This document shows positions 28,204-35,484 of a DNA stretch of 64,000 bases, one piece after another. The notes under the pieces were generated by a model that saw only the letters and a list, made by a program, of their open reading frames with translations, did no database searches and was not told the origin of the DNA. The stretch comes from Planctomycetota bacterium. GTDB taxonomy: Bacteria > Planctomycetota > UBA1135. The first letter of the stretch is position 1. Every line of letters begins with the position of its first letter. Location of the stretch: contig JAAESM010000074.1 of assembly GCA_024229395.1 (NCBI GenBank), positions 124,001 to 188,000 on the forward strand. The letters are read 5' to 3'. Made by a program: the position numbers and the translations under genes.

Positions 28204-28244
28204 AAACGGAAAAGCGGGCCAGCGTCGAAACGCTGACCCGCTTT
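28204..28244 (-). terminator. Terminator hairpin of nrdJ
   Basis: A 15-bp stem spans 28211-28225 and 28230-28244 with a 4-base loop. Read on the minus strand every position pairs (one G-U) and the loop is TTCG, while the plus-strand reading has a C-A mismatch. It is followed by TTTCCGTTTC, a weak T tract. The strand bias points to nrdJ as the gene it ends. Confidence 0.7.
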
Positions 28245-28266
28245 GTGTTAATCAATCAGTACTCGC

Positions 28267-30801
28267 TTAGCACTGCGAGTAACCGCAACCCATGCACTTG
28301 CAGCAGCCTTCCTCGAACACGAGGTTGGATGCTTCACAAGATGGGCACTTGATCTTGAAGGCACCACCGGTGCCGGTTCCGGCGCGACCCGACTTCTTCA
28401 AGCCCGTCTTCGGAGCGTCGTCGGTTGGGTTCGCTAGGTCATCGGCGTTGATCTCGCCAAGCAGGATGGCGTGCAGGCCATAACGCTTCTTGACATCCAT
28501 GTAACGCTTCAGCGCCTTGGCCAATCCATCCGCGAGCGACATGATGCGACCATCACGGCTCGGAACGGTGAGGGAAGAACCGATGCCTTCGAGCTGATCG
28601 AGCGACAACTTCAGTTCGCCGCCACAGCGCAGGAACAAGGAGATCATGCGGCAGATGGCTTCCAGGTCGGAGTTGGCGACGTCGCCACCCTTACCGAGCT
28701 GTGCGAAGACTTCCATCTCACGATCACGCTGCGGATCGACCGACAGTTTGACGTGCATGTTGCCGAACGGGGTGATCTGGCGAATGCGAACACTCGGCAT
28801 GATCTCCGGCAACTTGACCGGCTTGATGCGTGCATCGACCAGCGCTGGAGCAGGAGCTGGAGTAGCTGCCTTCTCCTTCAGTGCCATCGGCTGCATCTCA
28901 CGGCAACCATCACGGTAAACCGTCACGCCCTTACAACCTTCACGCCATGCGAGCAGATATGCGGTGCGCACATCATCTTCTTCGCAATCGTGTGGAAGGT
29001 TGATGGTCTTGGAGACCGCGTTATCGATCGAGCTTTGCCATGCGGCCTGCATCAGGATGTGCTCACGAGGAATCACATCGTGCGCAGTCACGTAGACCTC
29101 TTTCAACTCGGTCGAAAGTTCAGCTGCCGAGATGCTGCCATCTTCCAGTGCGACGTCGATTACGCGATCGATTTCGCTACCGGTATGACCTGCACCTTCG
29201 AGTGCAGTGCGGAAATCCTGGTTGATCTCCTTCATGATCACTGGCACACCATCGGCATCCTTCATGACTTGACGTTGGAAGGCCAAGCTGAACAGAGGCT
29301 CAATGCCGCCGGAGCAACCGGCGATAATCGAGATGGTGCCGGTCGGGGCCACTGTGGTCACGTGGGAGTTACGACGTGGTGCGCGACCGTCCATCTGTGG
29401 CTTGGAGCCTTCCCATGCGGTGAATGGCGCGCGGCCATCCTTCTCACAGAGTGCTTCCGAAGCAACCAAGGATTCGTTGGTCAGGCGTGCCGAGAACGCA
29501 CGGGCGATCGAGAAGCTCTGCTCCGATCCATAACGCACGCCCAACTGGTAAAGCAGGTCAGCGAAACCCATCACGCCCAATCCGATACGACGCTCTTGCT
29601 CCGCACGGTTGCGGATCTCGTCGATCGGGTAGTTGTTGATGGTGATGACATCGTCCAAGAAACGGGTGCAATCATGCACAGCCGAATCGAAGGCTTCCCA
29701 ATCAATACGCTCTTCCCAACCTGCGGCCTCTGGGGCATCAGGCTTGTAGAAAGTGTTGAGGTTGATCGACCCCAGGTTGCAGGAACCGTAAGGCAACAGC
29801 CACTGCTCACCACAAGGGTTGGTGGCCTCATAAGTACCGAGGTTCGGCACCATGTTGTCTTCGTTCGCGCGATCCAGGAACAACATGCCAGGCTCACCAT
29901 TGCGCCAAGCGTGCTGGATGACCTGCTCCATGACCTCGCCGTAGGTCCAGTAATCAGCTTCATTCGGACCTTCACCAGCGGCGAAGGCGTCGTAATCGGC
30001 CTCGGAGCAACGACGGCCAGCGGCCTTACGCATCCAGGCCTTCTGGCCACCATGTGGGTTGACCACGACGAAACGATCCTCGGGGCTGTCGACTACCTTC
30101 TGCATCCAGTCGTTGGTGACGGCGATCGAGATGTTGTAGTTGGTCCAGCGGTTCAGATCATCTTTGGCGCGCAGGAACTCGATCACATCTGGGTGATCAC
30201 AACGCATGACGCCCATGTTGGCGCCGCGGCGGAAAGCACCCTGCTGGATGGCATCGGTGCCGGAGCTGAATGCGTCGATGAAGGAGAGCGGGCCGGAAGT
30301 GCGACCACCGGAACTTGCCACGATGGCGCCATCCGGACGCAGGCGGGCAAAGCTGAAGCCGGTGCCACCACCAGCTTTCTGAATTAGCGCGACGTGCTTG
30401 AGGGTCGTGAAGATCGCATCAATCGAATCCTCCACGGGCAGCACGAAGCAGGCGGACAACATTCCCATCGAACGGCCTGCGTTCATCAGGGTTGGCGAGT
30501 TCGGCATGAATGTGCCGGTGGCCATCAGCTCGTAGTAGCGCTTGGCCCACTTATCGCCGACGGGTTTGCCGAGCTCGGTGTACTCGGGGGCGGCTACTGA
30601 GGAAGCGACTCGCCAAAACAGACCTTTTGGGGTTTCATTGACCTCGCCGGTGGTCTCATCTTTGGCAAGGTAACGGTTTTCGAGAACGGTCCGCGAGTTG
30701 TCGGACAGCTGAGGCTCCATGAGGTCATCAAATTTGACCTCTTTAAGGGGGGGGGTCTGCTCTTTTGAGCTTGGGGTAGTTTTCTTCGTTGACTTAGGCA
30801 T
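28267..30801 (-). CDS. nrdJ: Adenosylcobalamin-dependent (class II) ribonucleotide reductase
   Basis: Reduces ribonucleotides to deoxyribonucleotides using adenosylcobalamin as radical source, so the cell must make or import B12. The 844-residue chain opens with a Lys/Pro/Ser-rich leader, then the reductase core: FMPNSPTLMNAG, QKAGGGTGFSFARLRPDG, RRGANMGVMRCDHPD, NPCGEQWLLPYGSCNLG, and VAPTGTISIIAGCSGGIEP. The C-terminus has a Cys-rich zinc-like tail (CPSCEA ... CCKCMGCGYSQC) that carries the redox-active cysteines used for re-reduction. A run of nine C on the coding strand lies within the N-terminal leader (30747-30755). No cobalamin riboswitch was recognised in the 153 bases upstream. Confidence 0.96.
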   Translation of the reverse strand: MPKSTKKTTPSSKEQTPPLKEVKFDDLMEPQLSDNSRTVLENRYLAKDETTGEVNETPKGLFWRVASSVAAPEYTELGKPVGDKWAKRYYELMATGTFMPNSPTLMNAGRSMGMLSACFVLPVEDSIDAIFTTLKHVALIQKAGGGTGFSFARLRPDGAIVASSGGRTSGPLSFIDAFSSGTDAIQQGAFRRGANMGVMRCDHPDVIEFLRAKDDLNRWTNYNISIAVTNDWMQKVVDSPEDRFVVVNPHGGQKAWMRKAAGRRCSEADYDAFAAGEGPNEADYWTYGEVMEQVIQHAWRNGEPGMLFLDRANEDNMVPNLGTYEATNPCGEQWLLPYGSCNLGSINLNTFYKPDAPEAAGWEERIDWEAFDSAVHDCTRFLDDVITINNYPIDEIRNRAEQERRIGLGVMGFADLLYQLGVRYGSEQSFSIARAFSARLTNESLVASEALCEKDGRAPFTAWEGSKPQMDGRAPRRNSHVTTVAPTGTISIIAGCSGGIEPLFSLAFQRQVMKDADGVPVIMKEINQDFRTALEGAGHTGSEIDRVIDVALEDGSISAAELSTELKEVYVTAHDVIPREHILMQAAWQSSIDNAVSKTINLPHDCEEDDVRTAYLLAWREGCKGVTVYRDGCREMQPMALKEKAATPAPAPALVDARIKPVKLPEIMPSVRIRQITPFGNMHVKLSVDPQRDREMEVFAQLGKGGDVANSDLEAICRMISLFLRCGGELKLSLDQLEGIGSSLTVPSRDGRIMSLADGLAKALKRYMDVKKRYGLHAILLGEINADDLANPTDDAPKTGLKKSGRAGTGTGGAFKIKCPSCEASNLVFEEGCCKCMGCGYSQC

Positions 30802-30954
30802 GGCTGGGAGGACTTGTTTGAAGTAGGAATGTAATAGCTCAAAAAGAAGGATGCTAGTGCAAAACGGTGCGAAATATGGTGGAGGTTATTTCGACAACCA
30901 CAACATCTTGTGCTCCGAAAAACTTACATTTTGGATCGGAATTCCGCTGGATTG

Positions 30955-32025
30955 CTACAGCCGGTCGGCCACTGCCGCCATCACCATTTGCGGAGTCGTT
31001 TTTTGACCGCAATTGAAGTGCTTCTCGGGGCAAGTCGGATGGCCATGGATTCCGCATGGCCGGCAGCTTAAACCATCGACTTCGAGCACAATGTCGCGCG
31101 GGCCACGGGGTGAAAAGCCGAAAGCCGGAATTGTGCTGCAGAACACCGCGACCACCGGAATGTTCGCGGCGACTCCCATATGCATTGGCGAGGAGTCATT
31201 GGTGACCAGGCAAGCGGCGCGTTCGAGCACGGCATAGGACTCGCGCAGGTTGGTCTTTCCACAGAGGTCAATGATTTGCGGAGCGGATTCGCTGACGCTG
31301 CTGGGGTCCAGGCCGTGAGCTTGCGGATCAAGGCCGAAAGTGGCGGGATCAAGGCCCAAGGTCCGAGCACTCTGCTCCAAAATCCGCGTACTGAGCGCGC
31401 AATCGTCGGGGCCACCCAAGATCACCACCCGCTGGCCGTCGGCGGCCAACTTCTGCACCAAGGCGGCATAGTGCTCCTCTGGCCAGCGCTTGGTCGCCCA
31501 AATACTGCCCGGCGCCACGGCCACGAAACCAGTGTCGGGAGTGAGTTCGGCAGCGCGGGCGCGTTCGGAATCTGTTGGGAAAATGCGCGGCCGCTGCCAC
31601 TCTCCGCCACCGATTAGCGCCAAGTTGCGTTGGATCTCATGGAGATCCTTGGGGTAGGGAATCTGCTGTGTATACAGAGAAGCACCCGAAGCATTGTCGA
31701 AACAAACCCGCTCGGGAATACGACTAAGGCGCAGCATCATGGCCGTCCGCCATGACCGGTGCGAGCAGAACACGCGCGCATAACCCTTGGAGCGCAGAAG
31801 CTTTGCCATGCGCATCATGCCGCCGAGCCCTTTCTGCGCACCGCGCTTGTCGTAGACCATGACCTCCCTCAAATCGGGGTGGCCGGCCAACATGCCCGCG
31901 CCCCCGCCAGAGGTCAGAAAATCCAATGGGCCCGGATAACGCTCCTTGGTGGCACGCACCAACGGCTCAGCGCAAAGCACATCGCCAAGAAAGGAGGTAT
32001 CAACGAGCAGGGTGGCTTTGGACAC
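30955..32025 (-). CDS. Glycosyltransferase family 9 (heptosyltransferase-like)
   Basis: A GT9 (ADP-heptose:LPS heptosyltransferase, WaaF-like) protein that would add a heptose or related sugar to the lipopolysaccharide core at the inner face of the membrane. Motifs: TSFLGDVLCAEPL at the acceptor end, VAVAPGSIWATKRWP in the donor domain, VTNDSSPMHMGVAANIPVVA, and a CGIHGHPTCPEKH tail. Between the Rossmann strand VILGGPDD and SAPQIIDLCGKT there is an insertion of three heptad-like units, each beginning GLDP (separate entry). 356 residues; otherwise ordinary. Confidence 0.9.
   Translation of the reverse strand: MSKATLLVDTSFLGDVLCAEPLVRATKERYPGPLDFLTSGGGAGMLAGHPDLREVMVYDKRGAQKGLGGMMRMAKLLRSKGYARVFCSHRSWRTAMMLRLSRIPERVCFDNASGASLYTQQIPYPKDLHEIQRNLALIGGGEWQRPRIFPTDSERARAAELTPDTGFVAVAPGSIWATKRWPEEHYAALVQKLAADGQRVVILGGPDDCALSTRILEQSARTLGLDPATFGLDPQAHGLDPSSVSESAPQIIDLCGKTNLRESYAVLERAACLVTNDSSPMHMGVAANIPVVAVFCSTIPAFGFSPRGPRDIVLEVDGLSCRPCGIHGHPTCPEKHFNCGQKTTPQMVMAAVADRL
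31304..31366 (-). repeat. Three 21-bp tandem repeats inside the GT9 gene
   Basis: Three consecutive 21-base units encode GLDPATF, GLDPQAH and GLDPSSV. The second and third units differ little at base level (both begin GGATCAAGGCC on the plus strand); the first has diverged. The in-frame period keeps the enzyme intact and inserts a loop in the donor domain. Confidence 0.85.
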
Positions 32026-32122
32026 GACGCTATTCTAAAGGCGCTTTGATTTCGCTCACCGCGCCAAGCGGCATAACGGAATCCTCGGCCCAAGGCGCCA
32101 TGCACAGCTTCCCCCCACTCGT

Positions 32123-33514
32123 ATGACCAACTCCCTCCCAGGCTCGCGCCGGGAGGTCATGCGACTTGCGTGGCCAATTGGCGTCTCCATGTTGTCTTTC
32201 ACGATGAAAGGCTTCGTGGACACGCTCATGGTTGGCCAACTCGGCACCGATGCATTGGGTGCTGTCGGATTCGCCACCGTGGCAACCTGGTTCGTGCTGT
32301 GTTTTCCATGGGGCATCCTGCGCGGCCAACGCCCACTGGTCAGTCAGTACTTGGGCGCGGGTGATCGCGCGCTGGCGTTCTCCTTCGGCGTGCATGCTTT
32401 CGCGCTCGCATTGATCTCCGGCGCCTTGCTGATGATGGTTGCCGGCCCACTCGCCGACGCCTTCCGCTACTTCTCTTCCACAACAGAACTCAGTGTTGCT
32501 GGCCAAGAGATCGGTAGTTCCTATCTACACATCCGCGTGATGTGGCTGTTGCCGACGCTGCTGACCTTCGCTGTCGCCGAGTACATGCGCTCGGTCGGTA
32601 ACACGCGCGTGCCCATGGCCGTGGACTTGGTCGTGCATCCGGTAAACATCGCATTGAACTATGCCTTGATCTTTGGTTATTGGGGAGCGCCTGAGTTAGG
32701 TGCCGATGGCGCAGCGCTTGGCACTGGTCTCGCCGACCTCGCCGGTTTGGGATTGATCTTCTTCTTGAGCAAACCAAAGCACAGGTTCACCGCCGAGAAC
32801 TTGCGCCTGCGTTGGGAGCGCATGAAAGAAGTCATCAAGGTCGGCCTGACCGGTGGCATTCAGTTCTCGTTAGAGAACCTGTCCTTCCTTTCGATTACTT
32901 GGATTGTTGGCAAGACAGATGATGTCGCCCTGGCCGTGCACCAAGCTGGCATTCAGTTAGTGCACTTGTCCTTGCTGCCCGCGGTCGCGATCGGCGACGC
33001 CGGCTCGGTGCTAATCGGCAAGTTCGTCGGCGAGTTCGACTTCGATGCTGTACGCCGCACCTTGCGCAGCACATTGCAAATCATGATTCCATTCATGATG
33101 AGCATGGGGGTCATCTACTTAATCTTCGGTCGTGATTTAGCCGGCATCTTCCTCAAAAACGATGATCCCGAACTCCTCGATTACGCGTTGAATCTAGGCA
33201 AGGGCGTCATGGCAGCCTGTGCGCTTTGGCAGCTCGGCGATGCCTTCCAGGTCGCCTTCCGATTCGCCCTGCGCGCCGCCGGCGACCACATCTGGGTGAT
33301 GTGGACCGGCATCTTGTGCACCTGGTTGTTGAGCATTCCACTCGCCTGGGCCGTGGTCTACTGGTTCAATGGCAACGTAATCCATGTCTGGTTCACTTGG
33401 TCGGCTGAGATCTTCGTCGGTGCCGCGATCTTCCTCTGGCGTTGGAACAGTGGTGCTTGGATGAAGAAGCGCTTGGTCCAGGACGAAGCGGAAGTCGACG
33501 CCGTCGCCCTATGA
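32123..33514 (+). CDS. MATE family efflux transporter
   Basis: A 463-residue multidrug and toxin extrusion-type transporter with about 12 membrane segments. Typical patches: RLAWPIGVSMLSFTMKGFVD, MVGQLGTDALGAVGFATV, and YMRSVGNTRVPMAVDLV. It would expel cations or drugs with Na+ or H+ exchange at the inner membrane. It is divergent from the GT9 gene (97 bases) and 8 bases upstream of the double-zincin gene, so those two may share a message although no functional link is evident. Confidence 0.93.
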   Translation: MTNSLPGSRREVMRLAWPIGVSMLSFTMKGFVDTLMVGQLGTDALGAVGFATVATWFVLCFPWGILRGQRPLVSQYLGAGDRALAFSFGVHAFALALISGALLMMVAGPLADAFRYFSSTTELSVAGQEIGSSYLHIRVMWLLPTLLTFAVAEYMRSVGNTRVPMAVDLVVHPVNIALNYALIFGYWGAPELGADGAALGTGLADLAGLGLIFFLSKPKHRFTAENLRLRWERMKEVIKVGLTGGIQFSLENLSFLSITWIVGKTDDVALAVHQAGIQLVHLSLLPAVAIGDAGSVLIGKFVGEFDFDAVRRTLRSTLQIMIPFMMSMGVIYLIFGRDLAGIFLKNDDPELLDYALNLGKGVMAACALWQLGDAFQVAFRFALRAAGDHIWVMWTGILCTWLLSIPLAWAVVYWFNGNVIHVWFTWSAEIFVGAAIFLWRWNSGAWMKKRLVQDEAEVDAVAL

Positions 33515-33522
33515 TTTAGTCC

Positions 33523-35154
33523 ATGTTGAGTTCGCTGCTTGTCACTGTTGCGCTGTTCTTACCCTGTTCGCCAGACCAAGAGGCGCAAACCCAGGAACCA
33601 CAGCCTTCGCAGCCACGAGTGGATCAACCCAATGTGGTTGTGGTGCAGCCATTCATCTTGGGCGGCGAAGAAGCGGGCAGTGAACCCGCGCGCTTCCAGA
33701 TTCGCGAAGCACTCGTCGATCAAGTCTATGCCAAGGCGGGTATCGATTTTCATTTCCTGGAGCCACGCACCTACCTCAACGCCGAGGCCCGCGATGGCAA
33801 GATCAACCTTGATCAGATCATGGCGGCGAGTCGGGCGGATGGAGCATCACGTGGCTCTGGTGAAATCCTCAATACCTACTTCGTGAATGCGGTCGATGGC
33901 CAAGCCGGACCACTCGGCAGAGGCGGATTCAACATGCCGATTCTGTTCATCGCACTTGGTGCTGAAGGTGACCTTGGTATAGAGGCTTTCGTGATGGCGC
34001 ATGAAGCCGGTCATTGCCTTGGCTTAGGGCATTCGGTCGATGATCCGAAAGTGCCGAATGACTTGGTCAACCTGATGGGCGATGGCCCATATCTGGAACG
34101 CGTCGGCGTGGATGGCTTGCATGACAGCCAAGTCGTGACGGTGCAAAGGAGTGCAATGGTGGTGCCGCGCGTTCGTTGCTTGACTTTGGAGCAGGCGCGG
34201 ATCGCAATGCTGGATGAGGGTTTCGAACCGTTCTTCGATCAACTGCAAGAGCGCGAGATCCATGCATTCACACAGGTCGGATCCGCCGACACCTCGCTGG
34301 CTGAACAACGCGCCAATGCCAAGCAGGTCTTCCGCGCTGCGGCGATGGGCTTTGAGGCTGAAGAGGAGCAAGCGTTGTTGTGGCTTTGCAACGGATTGCG
34401 CAAGCGCATTGCACCTTACTTTCCTTTGCTGGCCAATCAGCCATGGAATTTCTTGAAGTTCGATAACGAACTCTGCTCCGGCTTTTCCCATACGCGCGGC
34501 TTGTCGATTCTGTTCTCTGAGCGGGTGGTCCAGCACGCAGTATCGCTCTTCAAGGATGGTAATCTGGATGTCGCCCTGAAAACTATGGGCCCACTGCTGG
34601 TGCATGAACAGATGCACGTGCTCGAACGTTGTTATCCACAGCGCTTCGCCAAGTTGTACGAAGAGGTCTTTGGCCTTATCCATGCCAAGGTCAAGCCGAA
34701 CCGGTGGCTCACGGCAAACCAAGTTTCCAACCCCGATGCCCTCAGCGGCGATTGGCTGATTCCCCTGCAACTCGAAGGCGCCGATGGCCAAGCTTCTGCC
34801 GACGGCGCACCAATCCAACTCTGGTGGCCGCGCACTCTTCTGCGCCCTGGAGTGAGCACTCCTCGCCTTGGTGCCGACTTCGTGAACTTGGCGACCTTGG
34901 TCAAGCAGACCGATCAAGGCCATGAGGTGGTGATGACAGAATCCGGTTTGCCTGAGAGCCGGCCCATGAAAGAGCTCTCTCCCTTCCTTGACCGTTTCCC
35001 GATTCGCACCGGCAAGGATCATCCTAATGAGATCGCTGCCTACTTGATGGAGCAGGTTCTACTCGCGGAAGTACTCGGCACCGACGCCGACCGTGCCAAG
35101 ATGCCAGCTATGGTCAAGAGCATGCGGGATTGGGCGCGCACCGAGTTGCGCTGA
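33523..35154 (+). CDS. Secreted protein with two zincin motifs
   Basis: A 543-residue exported protein with a signal peptide (MLSSLLVTVALFLP) and two separate zinc-peptidase motifs. VMAHEAGHCLGLGH has the metzincin signature HExxHxxGxxH at residues 160-170, embedded in a region resembling matrixin/reprolysin relatives (NTYFVNAVDG, FIALGAEGDLGIEAF). A second motif, LLVHEQMHVLERC, gives HExxH at 361-365; a Glu in HPNEIAAY (503) could be a distant third ligand, but this is uncertain. I know no named family with this arrangement. Eight bases after the MATE gene and convergent with the selenoprotein gene. Confidence 0.75.
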   Translation: MLSSLLVTVALFLPCSPDQEAQTQEPQPSQPRVDQPNVVVVQPFILGGEEAGSEPARFQIREALVDQVYAKAGIDFHFLEPRTYLNAEARDGKINLDQIMAASRADGASRGSGEILNTYFVNAVDGQAGPLGRGGFNMPILFIALGAEGDLGIEAFVMAHEAGHCLGLGHSVDDPKVPNDLVNLMGDGPYLERVGVDGLHDSQVVTVQRSAMVVPRVRCLTLEQARIAMLDEGFEPFFDQLQEREIHAFTQVGSADTSLAEQRANAKQVFRAAAMGFEAEEEQALLWLCNGLRKRIAPYFPLLANQPWNFLKFDNELCSGFSHTRGLSILFSERVVQHAVSLFKDGNLDVALKTMGPLLVHEQMHVLERCYPQRFAKLYEEVFGLIHAKVKPNRWLTANQVSNPDALSGDWLIPLQLEGADGQASADGAPIQLWWPRTLLRPGVSTPRLGADFVNLATLVKQTDQGHEVVMTESGLPESRPMKELSPFLDRFPIRTGKDHPNEIAAYLMEQVLLAEVLGTDADRAKMPAMVKSMRDWARTELR

Positions 35155-35205
35155 GCCCGAAATACACCGGTGACTTAGCGGATCCGCCGAGCCGACCGAT
35201 TGCTT

Positions 35206-35430
35206 TTACAGCGTCTGGGTCCGACGGATGATGTCGTCTTCGTCAGGAAACTGATTGCCTTCGTTGATCTTATTGAAGATCACTTGGCCGTCGACGTTGA
35301 CCTCGAAGATGCCGCCTCCGCCTTCAATCAGCTTGACGATAATCCCGAGCGCGTTTTTGATTGCGGCAGCCAAACTGACTGCCTGCGGTTTGAAGTTTCA
35401 AACCCCTCAGTAGGTAACCGTGATGTGCAT
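35206..35430 (-). CDS. SelW/Rdx-like selenoprotein with a U-x-x-U motif
   Basis: A 74-residue protein of the SelT/SelW/SelH (Rdx) family if TGA is read as selenocysteine. From ATG 35430 the protein begins MHITVTY, then TGA (35407-35409), Gly-Val, TGA (35398-35400), NFKPQAVSLAAAIKNALG. The body continues VKLIEGGGGIFEVNVDGQVI and ends FPDEDDIIRRTQTL before TAA. The two TGAs fall at residues 8 and 11, exactly where the family has CxxC, and nothing else interrupts the frame. A SECIS-like hairpin follows at a valid distance. The role is probably a thiol/selenol redox protein in the cytoplasm. Selenium machinery (selA, selB, selC) is not in this window. Read as standard code this stretch has no gene, which may be why it is easily missed. 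Alternative: a pseudogene with two stops, less likely given their positions. Confidence 0.82.
35365..35383 (-). promoter_or_regulatory. SECIS-like hairpin of the SelW-like gene
   Basis: On the minus strand GGCAGTC pairs with GGCTGCC (7 bp, one G-U) around loop AGTTT, with further G-C pairs possible outside an A bulge. The loop begins 21 bases after the second UGA and 30 bases after the first, both inside the range used by bacterial SECIS elements, and the second loop base is G. It could serve both UGAs. No experimental or search evidence is available here. Confidence 0.6.
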
Positions 35431-35484
35431 GGCCGAATTTTAGCGGTGCCATGCACGGACTGGTGGAGCCATTATCCTGTCGTC

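Noticed and set aside
28471..30387. Long open frame of about 638 codons antisense to nrdJ
   Set aside because: Opposite a well-supported gene; the open frame follows from the codon bias of nrdJ and encodes no recognisable domain.
30802..30954. Cobalamin riboswitch before nrdJ
   Set aside because: A B12-dependent enzyme invites one, but no B12-box-like sequence or convincing fold was recognised in the 153 bases.
35200..35484. Upstream extension of the DUF1080 fusion protein
   Set aside because: It would bury a clear signal peptide and runs through the SelW-like gene on the opposite strand; the ATG at 35485 is better.
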